A stretch of 64,000 bases of DNA from Chryseobacterium sp. Leaf404 (GTDB lineage: Bacteria; Bacteroidota; Bacteroidia; Flavobacteriales; Weeksellaceae). Shown here piece after piece: positions 42,893 to 51,244 of this stretch. The DNA lies in contig NZ_LMQM01000010.1 of assembly GCF_001424145.1 (NCBI RefSeq), forward strand, positions 506,833-570,832, written 5' to 3'. How positions within the stretch are numbered: position 1 is the stretch's first letter; every line of letters begins with the position of its first letter. Under the pieces are notes generated by a model, which saw nothing but the letters and a program-made list of their open reading frames with translations, was not told the DNA's origin and ran no database searches. Position numbers and translations under genes: made by a program.

Positions 42893-44407
42893 TTAATGAA
42901 AAAAGTGTCTTACGCCAGTGAACATCATCGGGATTTTATGTTCGTTTGCCGCATCTATACTTTCCTGATCTTTTACACTTCCTCCAGGCTGGATAATCGC
43001 TGTAATGCCTTCCTGAGCGCAGAAATCTACCACATCACGGAAAGGGAAAAACGCATCTGAAGCCAATACTAATTCGCCTGTGAATTTTTCTTTTGCTCTT
43101 TCAATGGCTTGTTGCGTCGCCCAGATTCTGTTCACCTGTCCACCGCCAATTCCGAAAGCTTGAATACCGTTTGAAACAACAATTGCGTTTGATTTTACGT
43201 ATTTTACAACTCTCTGCGAGAACAATAATGCTTTTTTCTGCTCTTCCGTCGGTTGAGTTTCAGTAACTACTTTAATATCGTCTGAGAAAATACTGTCGTT
43301 GTCCTGAACCAAGATTCCACCATCAACTTTTACCCAGGTTTGCTTGTCTGAAACAGGATTGACGATTTTTATAATTCTTAAATTTTTCTTTTTTCTTAAA
43401 ATTTCCAGAGCATCCTCGTCAAAATCCGAAGCCATTACGATTTCAAGGAAAGTTTTGTTTAATTCTTCAGCAGTTGCAGCGTCGATTTTGAAGTTGGCAG
43501 CAACAATTCCGCCGAAAATTGAAATTGGATCGCACTCGAAAGTTTTTTGATAAGTTTCTAAAGCTGAAGTTCCGATTGCCACGCCACAAGGTGTAGAATG
43601 TTTTACAGCACAACAAGCCATTTCGTCTTTAAATTCTGTTACTACTTTCCAGCAAAGATCCATATCACGAAGATTGTTGAATGACAATTCTTTTCCTCCC
43701 AACTGTTCGAAACCTTTCATCGCACCATTCTCAAAAGTTGAAGCATAGTAGGCTGCAGTCTGGTGTGGGTTTTCTCCGTATCTTAAGTCTGCCACTTTTT
43801 TGTAAGAGGCACTTAAATAAGTTGGGTATTCTTCATCTAAAAGCATTCTTGAGATGGCCGCATCGTAAGCTGAAGTTAAGTTAAAAACTTTTCCGGCTAA
43901 TTTTTTACGGGTTTCGATAGCGGTGTCACCTTTTTGTTCCATTTCAGATTTTACTTTTTCGTAATCTTCAACGTCGGTAATAACAGTTACGGAATCGAAA
44001 TTTTTAGCAGCTGAACGAAGCATTGAAGGCCCTCCGATGTCGATGAATTCTACTTTTTCGTGTAATGAAATGTCTTTGTTTACATTTTCAAAAAACGGAT
44101 ACAAATTCACAATCACCATATCGATCAAACCGATACTGTGCTCCTGAACAGTTTTCATGTGTTCTTCGTTTGAACGGACTGCCAAAAGACCACCGTGAAC
44201 TTTTGGGTGTAAAGTTTTTACTCTTCCGTCAAGCATTTCAGGAAATTCTGTTACTTCGTCGATTTGAATCGGATTTAAACCAGCGTCTTTCAAATGTTTG
44301 AATGTACCTCCTGTGGAGATCAATTCATAATTCTGAGATTCTAAAAACTGTGCGAATTCTGTTAATCCGCTTTTGTCAGAAACACTGATCAAAACTCTCT
44401 TGCTCAT
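42893..44407 (-). CDS. purH: Bifunctional AICAR formyltransferase / IMP cyclohydrolase
   Basis: A 504-residue protein from ATG 44407 ([20 protein letters not shown]). The frame opens further up at 44455, but those residues are non-family. The N-terminal IMP cyclohydrolase (MGS-like) domain has [24 protein letters not shown] and [11 protein letters not shown]. The C-terminal formyltransferase domain has [27 protein letters not shown] and [20 protein letters not shown]. It catalyses the last two steps to IMP. Its 5' region contains four successive hairpins (44470-44588), pointing to control at RNA level or to a repeat-derived leader. Confidence 0.97.
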   Translation of the reverse strand: MSKRVLISVSDKSGLTEFAQFLESQNYELISTGGTFKHLKDAGLNPIQIDEVTEFPEMLDGRVKTLHPKVHGGLLAVRSNEEHMKTVQEHSIGLIDMVIVNLYPFFENVNKDISLHEKVEFIDIGGPSMLRSAAKNFDSVTVITDVEDYEKVKSEMEQKGDTAIETRKKLAGKVFNLTSAYDAAISRMLLDEEYPTYLSASYKKVADLRYGENPHQTAAYYASTFENGAMKGFEQLGGKELSFNNLRDMDLCWKVVTEFKDEMACCAVKHSTPCGVAIGTSALETYQKTFECDPISIFGGIVAANFKIDAATAEELNKTFLEIVMASDFDEDALEILRKKKNLRIIKIVNPVSDKQTWVKVDGGILVQDNDSIFSDDIKVVTETQPTEEQKKALLFSQRVVKYVKSNAIVVSNGIQAFGIGGGQVNRIWATQQAIERAKEKFTGELVLASDAFFPFRDVVDFCAQEGITAIIQPGGSVKDQESIDAANEHKIPMMFTGVRHFFH

Positions 44408-44469
44408 AGATTTTTTCATTTTTTGAAATGAAAACCGCAGGATTGCGATTTTCATTCATTTTTACTTTT

Positions 44470-44588
44470 GTCCACAGGGACTTTTCAACTTTTACTTTTT
44501 ACAGTTATTTCAAACTGTAGACCGGTTCTTTCACCTCCGGTCTTACTTTTACTTAGATTATTTTGAAATAATTTTTGTTTATCTAAGT
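44470..44588 (-). promoter_or_regulatory. Four tandem hairpins in the purH leader
   Basis: On the plus strand: GTCC/GGAC (44470-44481), ACAGTT/AACTGT (44501-44518), AGACCGG/CCGGTCT (44519-44543) and ACTTAGAT/ATCTAAGT (44551-44588), the last with an inner ATTATTT/AAATAAT stem. The linkers are similar (AAAAGTAAAAGT on the minus strand). No T-run follows, so these are not simple terminators. I cannot match the layout to a known riboswitch. Confidence 0.55.
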
Positions 44589-44664
44589 GTGTCTTTATTT
44601 TTAATTTAACAATATATCAGTTTAACAATGTAACAATATCTATTATTGGTATATTGATACATTA

Positions 44665-45237
44665 TTACATTGGTACATTATTAAGTATTTTATTAATTGC
44701 TGTTGGGAAAATTTCATATTCAATTTTATGAACTTTTTCTGCCAATGTTTCTGGAGTGTCGTTTTCTGTAACTTCGAATGATTTCTGAAGGATTGCTTCT
44801 CCTTCGTCGATTCCTGCGGTTACGAAATGAACGGTTGCTCCACTTTCTTTTTCTTTGGCTTCAATCACAGCGTTGTGAACGTGATGTCCCCACATTCCTT
44901 TTCCGCCGTATTTTGGAAGTAAAGCAGGATGAATGTTGATGATTTTCCCTGTCCAGTTTTCCACGAACTCAGGTTTGAGGATGGATAAAAATCCTGCCAA
45001 CACGATTAAATCTGTATTTTCAGGAATGATTTTACCCACATCGCTGCTGAAGTTTTTTCCTCTCGGAATCAACGCAGTTTCTATGTTGTGGTTTTTTGCT
45101 CTTTCGAGTCCGTAACATTCTCTGTCGGCCACAACTAAAGATACTTTTGCATTTTGGATTTCTCCATTATCAATGGTATCGATAATTCTCTGAAGATTGG
45201 TTCCTGAACCTGAAACTAAAATGACAATATTTTTCAT
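44665..45237 (-). CDS. purN: Phosphoribosylglycinamide formyltransferase
   Basis: A 190-residue enzyme of standard PurN length. Motifs are VILVSGSGTNLQRIIDTI at the start, the formyl-THF site LAGFLSILKPEFVENWTGKI and the catalytic Asn/His region NIHPALLPKYGGKGMWGHHV, with SGATVHFVTAGIDEG supplying the catalytic Asp. It formylates glycinamide ribonucleotide. Between purM and purH, with palindromic repeat copy B in the purM-purN gap (177 bases). Confidence 0.96.
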   Translation of the reverse strand: MKNIVILVSGSGTNLQRIIDTIDNGEIQNAKVSLVVADRECYGLERAKNHNIETALIPRGKNFSSDVGKIIPENTDLIVLAGFLSILKPEFVENWTGKIINIHPALLPKYGGKGMWGHHVHNAVIEAKEKESGATVHFVTAGIDEGEAILQKSFEVTENDTPETLAEKVHKIEYEIFPTAINKILNNVPM

Positions 45238-45268
45238 TAAAAACTATTATTGCTAAAAATACATTCTT

Positions 45269-45417
45269 CCCTAGCCCCGATGGAAACGGCATCCTTTTTT
45301 GTCATTGCGATGGCAAAATAGTTCAAAAGATTGCTTTACTTTGTTCGCAATGACAAAAAAGATACAGTGGACAGCGGGAATTGCTCCAAAGCAATCGACG
45401 GAGTCAAATAGCTCCTA
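45269..45417. repeat. Palindromic intergenic repeat, copy B
   Basis: It begins CCCTAGCCCCGAT. A perfect 16-bp inverted repeat, TTTTTTGTCATTGCGA (45295-45310) / TCGCAATGACAAAAAA (45345-45360), is followed by GATACAGTGGACAGCGGGAA and the terminal AGCTCCTA. The last three bases are the purM stop codon (CTA, TAG on minus), so the repeat abuts the coding region exactly. Confidence 0.8.
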
Positions 45418-46407
45418 AAATTTCAAATCAATCTTTTCTGCTCCTTCTGTGATTTCTCCGATTTCGTAAGCGTCGTCTAAAAGATGAAGCACTTTTTCAG
45501 CGTGCTCAGGATCAACGACAACGATCATCCCGACACCCATGTTGAAGGTTCCGAACATTTCTTCACGGGCGATGTTTCCTCTTTTTTCCAGTTCCAGCAT
45601 GACACTTGGAATCTGAATTTTTGAAGCATCGATGGAAGCACAAAGTCCGTCACCAATAATTCTTGGAATATTTTCGTACAAACCGCCACCGGTGATGTGG
45701 GCAATTCCGGCAACTTCTATCTCTTCAATTACTTTGTGAATGTCTTTGTAATACAATCTTGTAGGCACCAAAAGTGTTTCGAATAAAGGTTTTCCTTCAA
45801 ATTCTTCATTGAAATCCGGGAATATTTTTCTTACCAAAGAGAAACCATTTGAGTGGAATCCTGAACTTGGCAAAGCAATGATTTTATCTCCTGTTTTGAT
45901 TTTTGAACCGTCGATAATCTGGTCTTTTTCTACTATGCCCACGCAGAAACCTGCTACATCGTAATCACCAGGCTGATACATTCCAGGCATTTCAGCAGTT
46001 TCACCACCGATTAATGCGCAGTTGTTGTCTTTACAGGCTTTTACCATTCCCAAAACGATCTCTGCAGCGATTTCAGAATCCAGTTTTCCGCAAGCTAAAT
46101 AATCGAGGAAAAACAAGGGCTTTGCACCGTGGCAAAGAATGTCGTTGGCACACATTGCGAAACAGTCTACGCCGATAGAATCGTATCTTTTTGAGTCTAA
46201 AGCGACTTTCAGCTTCGTTCCTACGCCATCAGTTCCTGAAACCAAAACAGGGTTTTTGTAACCTCCGATTTCGTAGAAGGCACCGAAACTTCCCAAATGA
46301 TTGAGTACATTGGAATTGTGCGTTTCGCCCACCGCTTTCTTGATTTTATCAACGGTTTTGTAACCTTCTTCTTTGTCTACTCCTGCAGATTTGTATGTGT
46401 TGCTCAT
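45415..46407 (-). CDS. purM: Phosphoribosylformylglycinamidine cyclo-ligase
   Basis: A 330-residue AIR synthetase. Key segments are YKSAGVDKEEGYKTVDKIKK, ALIGGETAEMPGMYQPGDYD (ATP/phosphate loop) and GKPLFETLLVPTRLYYKDIH. It closes the imidazole ring of the purine precursor. First gene of the leftward purine series purM-purN-purH-purD-guaA. A promoter/short ORF/terminator unit lies between it and the upstream FMN reductase gene. I see no other exact -7 box in the last 100 bases before its ATG, so transcription may depend on reading through that terminator. Confidence 0.97.
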   Translation of the reverse strand: MSNTYKSAGVDKEEGYKTVDKIKKAVGETHNSNVLNHLGSFGAFYEIGGYKNPVLVSGTDGVGTKLKVALDSKRYDSIGVDCFAMCANDILCHGAKPLFFLDYLACGKLDSEIAAEIVLGMVKACKDNNCALIGGETAEMPGMYQPGDYDVAGFCVGIVEKDQIIDGSKIKTGDKIIALPSSGFHSNGFSLVRKIFPDFNEEFEGKPLFETLLVPTRLYYKDIHKVIEEIEVAGIAHITGGGLYENIPRIIGDGLCASIDASKIQIPSVMLELEKRGNIAREEMFGTFNMGVGMIVVVDPEHAEKVLHLLDDAYEIGEITEGAEKIDLKF

Positions 46408-46511
46408 ATATTTAATGTAACAGTGTATCAGTTTAACAATCTAACAAATGATTTGTCGTATGCTAAAATGGAACGTTTAATTTCTATTTTATAAAGTCTG
46501 ATTTTGAAAAC

Positions 46512-46648
46512 AAAAAAGCCGACAATCTTGGTAGATTATCGGCCGTTATATTATCTCAGAATTTCAGAGTCCACAACATTCCCTTTTTTGGAGAAACATT
46601 CTTTAAAAGTGGTCTGAATTTTCATTACTTTTTCTTTTTGCAAAGATA
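46512..46648 (-). ncRNA. Putative leader/attenuator RNA upstream of purM
   Basis: On the minus strand an exact -7 box TATCTTTG (46641-46648) is followed 16 bases later by a 24-codon ORF (46625-46551). A strong terminator comes next, with an 11-bp stem GCCGATAATCT / AGATTGTCGGC (one G-U) and ACCA loop (46518-46543), then six U residues (46512-46517). The predicted RNA is about 125 nt and ends about 105 bases before purM. It fits a transcription-attenuation leader or an independent small mRNA/sRNA. Confidence 0.55.
46551..46625 (-). CDS. 24-residue leader peptide or small protein before purM
   Basis: ATG 46625 opens a 24-codon frame (MKIQTTFKECFSKKGNVVDS, then EILR) closed by TAA at 46551-46553, eight bases before a strong terminator stem. 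The peptide shows no run of a single amino acid, so a classical amino-acid attenuator is not obvious. It has its own -7 box just upstream. It may be a conserved leader, a small protein or a fortuitous frame inside an sRNA. Confidence 0.4.
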   Translation of the reverse strand: MKIQTTFKECFSKKGNVVDSEILR

Positions 46649-46673
46649 TTAATTTTATGTTAATATTCAAATG

Positions 46674-47225
46674 CTATTTTTCCAAGATTATTTCGGCAGA
46701 CGAAATCTTTGCTATTTTATCCTTTAACTCACTGTCTTTCTCTTCGTTAGAAATTTTCTGATTTTCTTTATCAAAGTTATCATTAAAGTGTGGCAGTGTG
46801 AATGTATCCACAACATTTCCTGCGTGTAACGGAAATCTTTTTGAAGCTGCTTCCAATACACCTAGACCGCCTCTCGGACCGGTTGCAGTTGCCATTAAAA
46901 GCATTGGAATATCGTTCCATACTTTTCTGCCTTTGATTCTTGATGTCCAGTCAAACACGTTCTTGAATGCTGTTGAATACGTTCCGTTGTGCTCTGATAA
47001 TGAAACTAAAAGTAGATCTGACGCATCTATTTTTGAAGCGAAATCAACGGCTGCCTGTGGAACTCCGCTTTCTGTTTCGAGCTGATGTTTGTAGATGGGC
47101 ATTTCGAAGTCGTTCATGTCTACGACGTCTATTTCTGCATTTTCAAAAAGTGAAGCTGCGTACGAAACTAATTGTTTATTGATTGATGTGTCGGAATTGC
47201 TTCCTGCGATGGCTAGGATTTTCAT
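46674..47225 (-). CDS. NADPH-dependent FMN reductase family protein
   Basis: A 183-residue flavodoxin-fold protein. The FMN-binding loop is AIAGSNSDTSINKQLVSYAA, followed by FEMPIYKHQLE, LVSLSEHNGTYSTAFKNVFD and LMATATGPRGGLGVLEAA, the standard pattern of chromate/azo-type NAD(P)H:FMN reductases. It supplies reduced flavin or detoxifies quinones. The exact partner is unknown. It follows the pirin gene and has a -7 box directly after the pirin stop, so its leader of about 175 bases contains a hairpin repeat. Confidence 0.9.
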   Translation of the reverse strand: MKILAIAGSNSDTSINKQLVSYAASLFENAEIDVVDMNDFEMPIYKHQLETESGVPQAAVDFASKIDASDLLLVSLSEHNGTYSTAFKNVFDWTSRIKGRKVWNDIPMLLMATATGPRGGLGVLEAASKRFPLHAGNVVDTFTLPHFNDNFDKENQKISNEEKDSELKDKIAKISSAEIILEK

Positions 47226-47259
47226 TTATATTTAAATTGCTTTGTTTAATTATATTGTT

Positions 47260-47355
47260 GAACCACTTCTTGGTTCGTTTTTATTGACTGTCTTGCACCA
47301 TGGGTTTCACCCAGGGCTATTCATATTTAAACCACTTCATGCATTGACTGTTTTG
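47260..47355. repeat. REP-like hairpin element with duplicated flank
   Basis: GAACCA-CTTCT-TGGTTC (47260-47276) and TGGGT-TTC-ACCCA (47301-47313) are hairpins. AACCACTT (47261, 47330) and ATTGACTGT (47283-47291, 47343-47351) are each present twice in the same order, so two related units flank the central hairpin. No ORF. Confidence 0.6.
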
Positions 47356-47404
47356 AAAATTATATTAGAATATTTATTATCAAGAGCCTTCAATTTTGGT
47401 AGTG

Positions 47405-47412
47405 CAAAATTA
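47405..47412 (-). promoter_or_regulatory. -7 promoter box after pirin gene (TAATTTTG on minus)
   Basis: An exact TAnnTTTG match 5 bases beyond the pirin stop. It would drive the FMN reductase with a long leader. Confidence 0.45.
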
Positions 47413-47416
47413 GTGT

Positions 47417-48145
47417 TTATTTTAAATATTCCGGTAAATCCATGGGAACTTCCATTAAAAGGATTTCTGTGTCCTCTGTTGCTTCAATATTGAAGCTTTG
47501 GGTATCCCAAATTCCTAGGCCGTCTCTTTCATTTAAAATTCTGTCGCCTACGTTAGCACTTCCTTTTAAAACAAATGCATAGACACCGTTTCCTTTTTTG
47601 TTGATGGTGTAGTTTTTACCGTTTCCTTTCGTGAAATTGGCCAAATTAAACCACGCATCCTGATGAATCCAAACGCCGTCGTCATTTTTGTCAGGCGATA
47701 AAATCTGTTGAAATCCGTTGATTTTTTCTCCGTCCTTGATGCTTTTCTGGTCGTATCTCGGTTCTACATTTTCTTCTCTAGGGAAAACCCAGATCTGCAG
47801 GAATTTTACGGCTTCATCTTTATTTTGATTATATTCACTGTGCATTACACCCGTTCCGGCGCTCATCACCTGAATTTCTCCTTTTTTAATAACCGCTGTC
47901 GTTCCCATAGAATCTTTGTGCTCCAGGTTTCCTTCCAATGGAATTGAAATAATTTCCATGTTTTTGTGTGGATGCGTACCGAAACCCATTCCCTGAGAAA
48001 CGGTGTCGTCATTTAAAACTCTCAATACTCCAAAATTTTGTCTGTCTCTGTTTTGATAACCTGCAAAACTGAAAGTGTGGTAAGAATTTAACCAGCCGTG
48101 ATCTGCGTGCCCTCTTGAATCTGCTTTGTGATATACTGTTTTCAT
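47417..48145 (-). CDS. Pirin family protein
   Basis: A 242-residue double-cupin protein. The metal-binding motif is GFGTHPHKNMEIISIPLEGN, with two His and a Glu, followed by TGVMHSEYNQNKDEAVKFLQ, which supplies a further His and completes an iron site. The second cupin (LKGSANVGDRILNERDGLGI) lacks the metal ligands, as usual. Bacterial pirins act as quercetin 2,3-dioxygenases or redox-sensing cofactors. The role here is unassigned. It precedes the FMN reductase gene in the same direction. Confidence 0.94.
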   Translation of the reverse strand: MKTVYHKADSRGHADHGWLNSYHTFSFAGYQNRDRQNFGVLRVLNDDTVSQGMGFGTHPHKNMEIISIPLEGNLEHKDSMGTTAVIKKGEIQVMSAGTGVMHSEYNQNKDEAVKFLQIWVFPREENVEPRYDQKSIKDGEKINGFQQILSPDKNDDGVWIHQDAWFNLANFTKGNGKNYTINKKGNGVYAFVLKGSANVGDRILNERDGLGIWDTQSFNIEATEDTEILLMEVPMDLPEYLK

Positions 48146-48558
48146 AATTTATAAGTAATTAGTAATGATTAATAAGTAATGATAATATTTGATTTTTGAT
48201 GTTTAAATTTATTGTAGCAAAATTCGTTAAAATCTGGTGGCGGGATGTTGATGTAAGGTAAGAAGTGATTGATGCGAATTGTGAATGGTCAGTTTTCTTC
48301 AAAATGAATTTTCAGAGCCATGATCATTTTACAAATAATTGCCTCTGGCTAAAGCCCATCCACAGTCTTGAAATAAGAAAGCGGACAAAAGTCCGCTCCT
48401 ATTGATGTTTTTATTTCTTGTTTATATTTAAAGCAAATTCTTAATTGTAATTTTTACAATCTTAAATATTGAATGTAATATTTTCAACCTTGAATATTGG
48501 ATCTTAAACCTTCAATTTTAAATCTTGAATCTTGAATCTCAAACTTCAAATTTCAAAT
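48146..48558. other. Intergenic region with low-complexity repeats and hairpins
   Basis: About 410 bases without a gene. Near the pirin start there are short AGTAAT-type repeats. In the middle are GGCTAAAGCC and AGCGGAC-AAAA-GTCCGCT (48380-48397) hairpins. On the right is a run of degenerate repeats built on AATCTTGAAT and AAATTTCAAAT. No promoter box was identified with confidence. Confidence 0.55.
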
Positions 48559-49938
48559 CTAAAAGTGTACCTGCTGAATTTCTTCTTCGATTTCCTGAGG
48601 ATTTGAATCAGCAGTTTTAATAAAAATCATAGTTAAAACTGCTCCAAGAAGCATACAAATTCCACCCACAACTATATAACCCATCGCGTAATTTCCGAAA
48701 GCGCCTTTTACAATTGGGCCGCCAAATATGCCGTTAATGATTTGAGGAATTACAATGAAGAAATTAAAAATCCCCATAAAAACACCCATTTTTCTTTGTG
48801 GAATTGCGTCAATTAACATGGCATAAGGCATAGCGAGAATACTTGCCCAAGCAAAACCGAGTCCGATCATTGAAATCCAGAGAAGCGATGTGTCTTTGAT
48901 AAAATACATTGAAATCAAACCCAATCCTCCGGAAAATAACGCTAAAGCATGGGTTTGTTTTTTACCAATCCATTTGGCAATTGGCGTCAACATAAATGCG
49001 AACGGAATTGCCCAAAGATTGTACATTCCGAATAATCTATTTTGTAAATCACCTGCGTTATTAAACTCTACTGAATGCGTGTCTTCAGGAGACAATCCGA
49101 AATGGTGAGTAGCTAAAGCACTCGTTGTAAAAACCCACATCGTAAACAGAGCAAACCAAGAGAAAAACTGAACAATTCCCAGTTTTTTCATCAAGGTCGG
49201 AATTTTAGCAAAATCGCTGAAAATATCTGATAATTTTGACGGTTGTTCAACTTCCTTACCGCCCTCAAATTCAGCAAACTCTTTTGGCGAATATTCTTTA
49301 ATAGTAACAATTGTGTAAATAATCGTCATTAAAAGGATTCCCGCACCGCAGTAAAATGCGTAAATCACATTATCGGCAACGAAGCCTTCTCTAGCTACAT
49401 TTGAAACGCCTAATTTGGTTAACCAATCCGGTAAATAAGATCCGATTACCGCACCAATTCCTATGATAATTGTCTGGACAGAAAATCCTAAAGTTCCCTG
49501 ATGTTTTGGAAGCATATCTCCCACCAAAGCACGGAAAGGTTCCATTGCAACATTGATGGATGCATCCATCATCGCCAGAAAAATAACTGCCAAAAGTAAA
49601 ACATTAGCCGCCATCATCTGTGTTGCCGAAGCTGCGTTTGGAAGCAGAACCAAACCGATGGCACACAAAATCGCACCTATTAAAAAATAAGGTTTCCTTC
49701 TTCCCAGAATTCCCCAAGTATTGTCGCCCATGTGACCGATAATTGGCTGTACAATCAGACCTGTAACCGGTGCCACCAGCCAGAACCATGAAAGCTGATG
49801 AACGTCTGCTCCGAAATTTCCGAGAATACGGCTGGCATTACCATTCTGAAGCCCGAAAGCCATCTGAATTCCCAAAAACCCCATGCTCATGTTGATGATC
49901 TGAGCCATGGAGAGATTTGGTTTTATCTTTTTTGTCAT
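48559..49938 (-). CDS. MFS sugar transporter, SLC45/maltose-type
   Basis: A 459-residue protein with 12 membrane helices. The loop after helix 2 (GHMGDNTWGILGRRKPYFLI) and SWFWLVAPVTGLIVQPIIG are typical of the glycoside/SLC45 branch that carries maltose or sucrose with H+. It is the last gene of a leftward set starting with a GH13 amylase and belongs to the starch/maltodextrin locus. It would import maltose or short maltodextrins from the periplasm. Sugar specificity is inferred from context. Confidence 0.88.
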   Translation of the reverse strand: MTKKIKPNLSMAQIINMSMGFLGIQMAFGLQNGNASRILGNFGADVHQLSWFWLVAPVTGLIVQPIIGHMGDNTWGILGRRKPYFLIGAILCAIGLVLLPNAASATQMMAANVLLLAVIFLAMMDASINVAMEPFRALVGDMLPKHQGTLGFSVQTIIIGIGAVIGSYLPDWLTKLGVSNVAREGFVADNVIYAFYCGAGILLMTIIYTIVTIKEYSPKEFAEFEGGKEVEQPSKLSDIFSDFAKIPTLMKKLGIVQFFSWFALFTMWVFTTSALATHHFGLSPEDTHSVEFNNAGDLQNRLFGMYNLWAIPFAFMLTPIAKWIGKKQTHALALFSGGLGLISMYFIKDTSLLWISMIGLGFAWASILAMPYAMLIDAIPQRKMGVFMGIFNFFIVIPQIINGIFGGPIVKGAFGNYAMGYIVVGGICMLLGAVLTMIFIKTADSNPQEIEEEIQQVHF

Positions 49939-49976
49939 AAATTTATAATAAGTGATGAATGATAAAAGATTACACT

Positions 49977-50501
49977 CTAATTTTTTAATTTTTGAATCAT
50001 AGCTTCTTCAATTGGAGTCTTGATCTCCACAATTTTATCTACAACTTCATTCGGAACTGTAACTGATAAAACATACTGCTTCACCTTCCATTGTCCATTG
50101 ATCTTTTCGAGTACTCCGGAACCACGGCAGATTTTCATTTGGGTATCCAATAATTCATCAAACCAAGCCATTTTTCCGTCTTTGCTGAAAAAGATATTTC
50201 TTTTTAAAGATTTAAAATCCCACGTTTTCTTTTTGTCGAAATACGGTTTTGCCCAAACCATAAATTGCTTTTTATCCCAAACCTCGGTTGCATCGGTTCC
50301 TATAAAGGAAGATTCATCGGCATAGAAGTCGAAGTATGTTTTGTAATCTGCTTTTGCTGCAGCCACGTTAAATGCATCAAGCATTGTACTGATTTCCGCT
50401 TTTTCTTTTTCATAAAAACCTTTTTTTTGTGCGGACAGTTCCAGCGAAATAATTCCGAAAAATAACAACAGTGTTATTTTAAATATTCTATTTTTTTTCA
50501 T
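49977..50501 (-). CDS. Exported NTF2-like (SnoaL/DUF4440-type) protein
   Basis: A 174-residue exported protein (signal FKITLLLFFGIISLELSAQ). A cone-shaped NTF2-like domain follows (EISTMLDAFNVAAAKADYKT, FDFYADESSFIGTDATEVWD, GSGVLEKINGQWKVKQYVLS). Such domains bind small hydrophobic ligands or act as minor enzymes. Function unknown. Its start lies upstream of the stop of the YwqK-like gene (14-base overlap), so it is co-translated in the GH13-to-transporter operon. Confidence 0.82.
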   Translation of the reverse strand: MKKNRIFKITLLLFFGIISLELSAQKKGFYEKEKAEISTMLDAFNVAAAKADYKTYFDFYADESSFIGTDATEVWDKKQFMVWAKPYFDKKKTWDFKSLKRNIFFSKDGKMAWFDELLDTQMKICRGSGVLEKINGQWKVKQYVLSVTVPNEVVDKIVEIKTPIEEAMIQKLKN

Positions 50502-51243
50502 TTTTTATCCGTTTACCTTTTTCGTTAAAATTTATAATAGATCCTTCAATCGGCTCACAACAATTATTTCCGTCAAATTCTTTTATTGTTTTTATTTTTC
50601 CGTTTTTATAATACTCTGTCCAAATTCCTGATCTGCTGCCATTTTTATAACCTCCAATTGTTTTTTCTCCCAATTCATTAAAGTATACCCATCCTCCTAT
50701 CTGCTCATCGTCAAGAAAATATCCCTCTCGATAGAGGTTCCCATTAGGAAAAAAAACTTGGTTTAAACCATTAGCTTTTCCTTTTGCTAACGAATAAATT
50801 TCATGAGGCTGCCCATTTTCATAAAATGTTCTGCAAGTTCCCTCTTCCATTTGATTGGTATAAAACGCCTTCGTTTCTATAACTTCATATCCATTATAAT
50901 AATACAATCCTGATAAATTGCCATTTGGGTGGTATGTAGTTCTCTCGCCTATTCGGTTTCCATCTTTCCAAGTGGTTCTATCTTTTAATTTCCCATTTTT
51001 ATAATATTCTAACTGTACACCGTCTTTTTTCCCATTTTTAAGATGAGAAATCTCAATAAAAAAATTATCTTGAAACGTTTTTACTGTTTTTATCTCGTAG
51101 TTCCCTACGTTTCGAGTTTGTGAAACTTCTTTAACAGTAGCTACTCTATTTACATCATAATATTCTCTTACCTGTTTTTCCTCCTGAGCAAGACAAAAAA
51201 CTACTTTAGCGAGAAAAATAAAGCAGAAAGATTGTTTTTTCAT
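50488..51243 (-). CDS. YwqK/MORN-repeat protein
   Basis: A 251-residue exported protein (MKKQSFCFIFLAKVVFCLAQ). It contains about six MORN-like units, such as LEYYKNGKLKDRTTWKDGNR, TTYHPNGNLSGLYYYNGYEV and TEYYKNGKIKTIKEFDGNN. Bacterial YwqK-type proteins are annotated as antitoxins in some databases, but no toxin gene is adjacent here and the signal peptide places it outside the cytoplasm. Role unknown. One base separates it from the GH13 stop, and it overlaps the NTF2-like gene, so all three share an operon. Confidence 0.85.
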   Translation of the reverse strand: MKKQSFCFIFLAKVVFCLAQEEKQVREYYDVNRVATVKEVSQTRNVGNYEIKTVKTFQDNFFIEISHLKNGKKDGVQLEYYKNGKLKDRTTWKDGNRIGERTTYHPNGNLSGLYYYNGYEVIETKAFYTNQMEEGTCRTFYENGQPHEIYSLAKGKANGLNQVFFPNGNLYREGYFLDDEQIGGWVYFNELGEKTIGGYKNGSRSGIWTEYYKNGKIKTIKEFDGNNCCEPIEGSIINFNEKGKRIKNEKK

Positions 51244-51244
51244 T

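Noticed and set aside
50488..51243. YwqK antitoxin, suggesting a toxin-antitoxin pair
   Set aside because: The protein has a signal peptide and MORN repeats, and the overlapping partner is an NTF2-like exported protein, not a toxin. The antitoxin name is only a database label.
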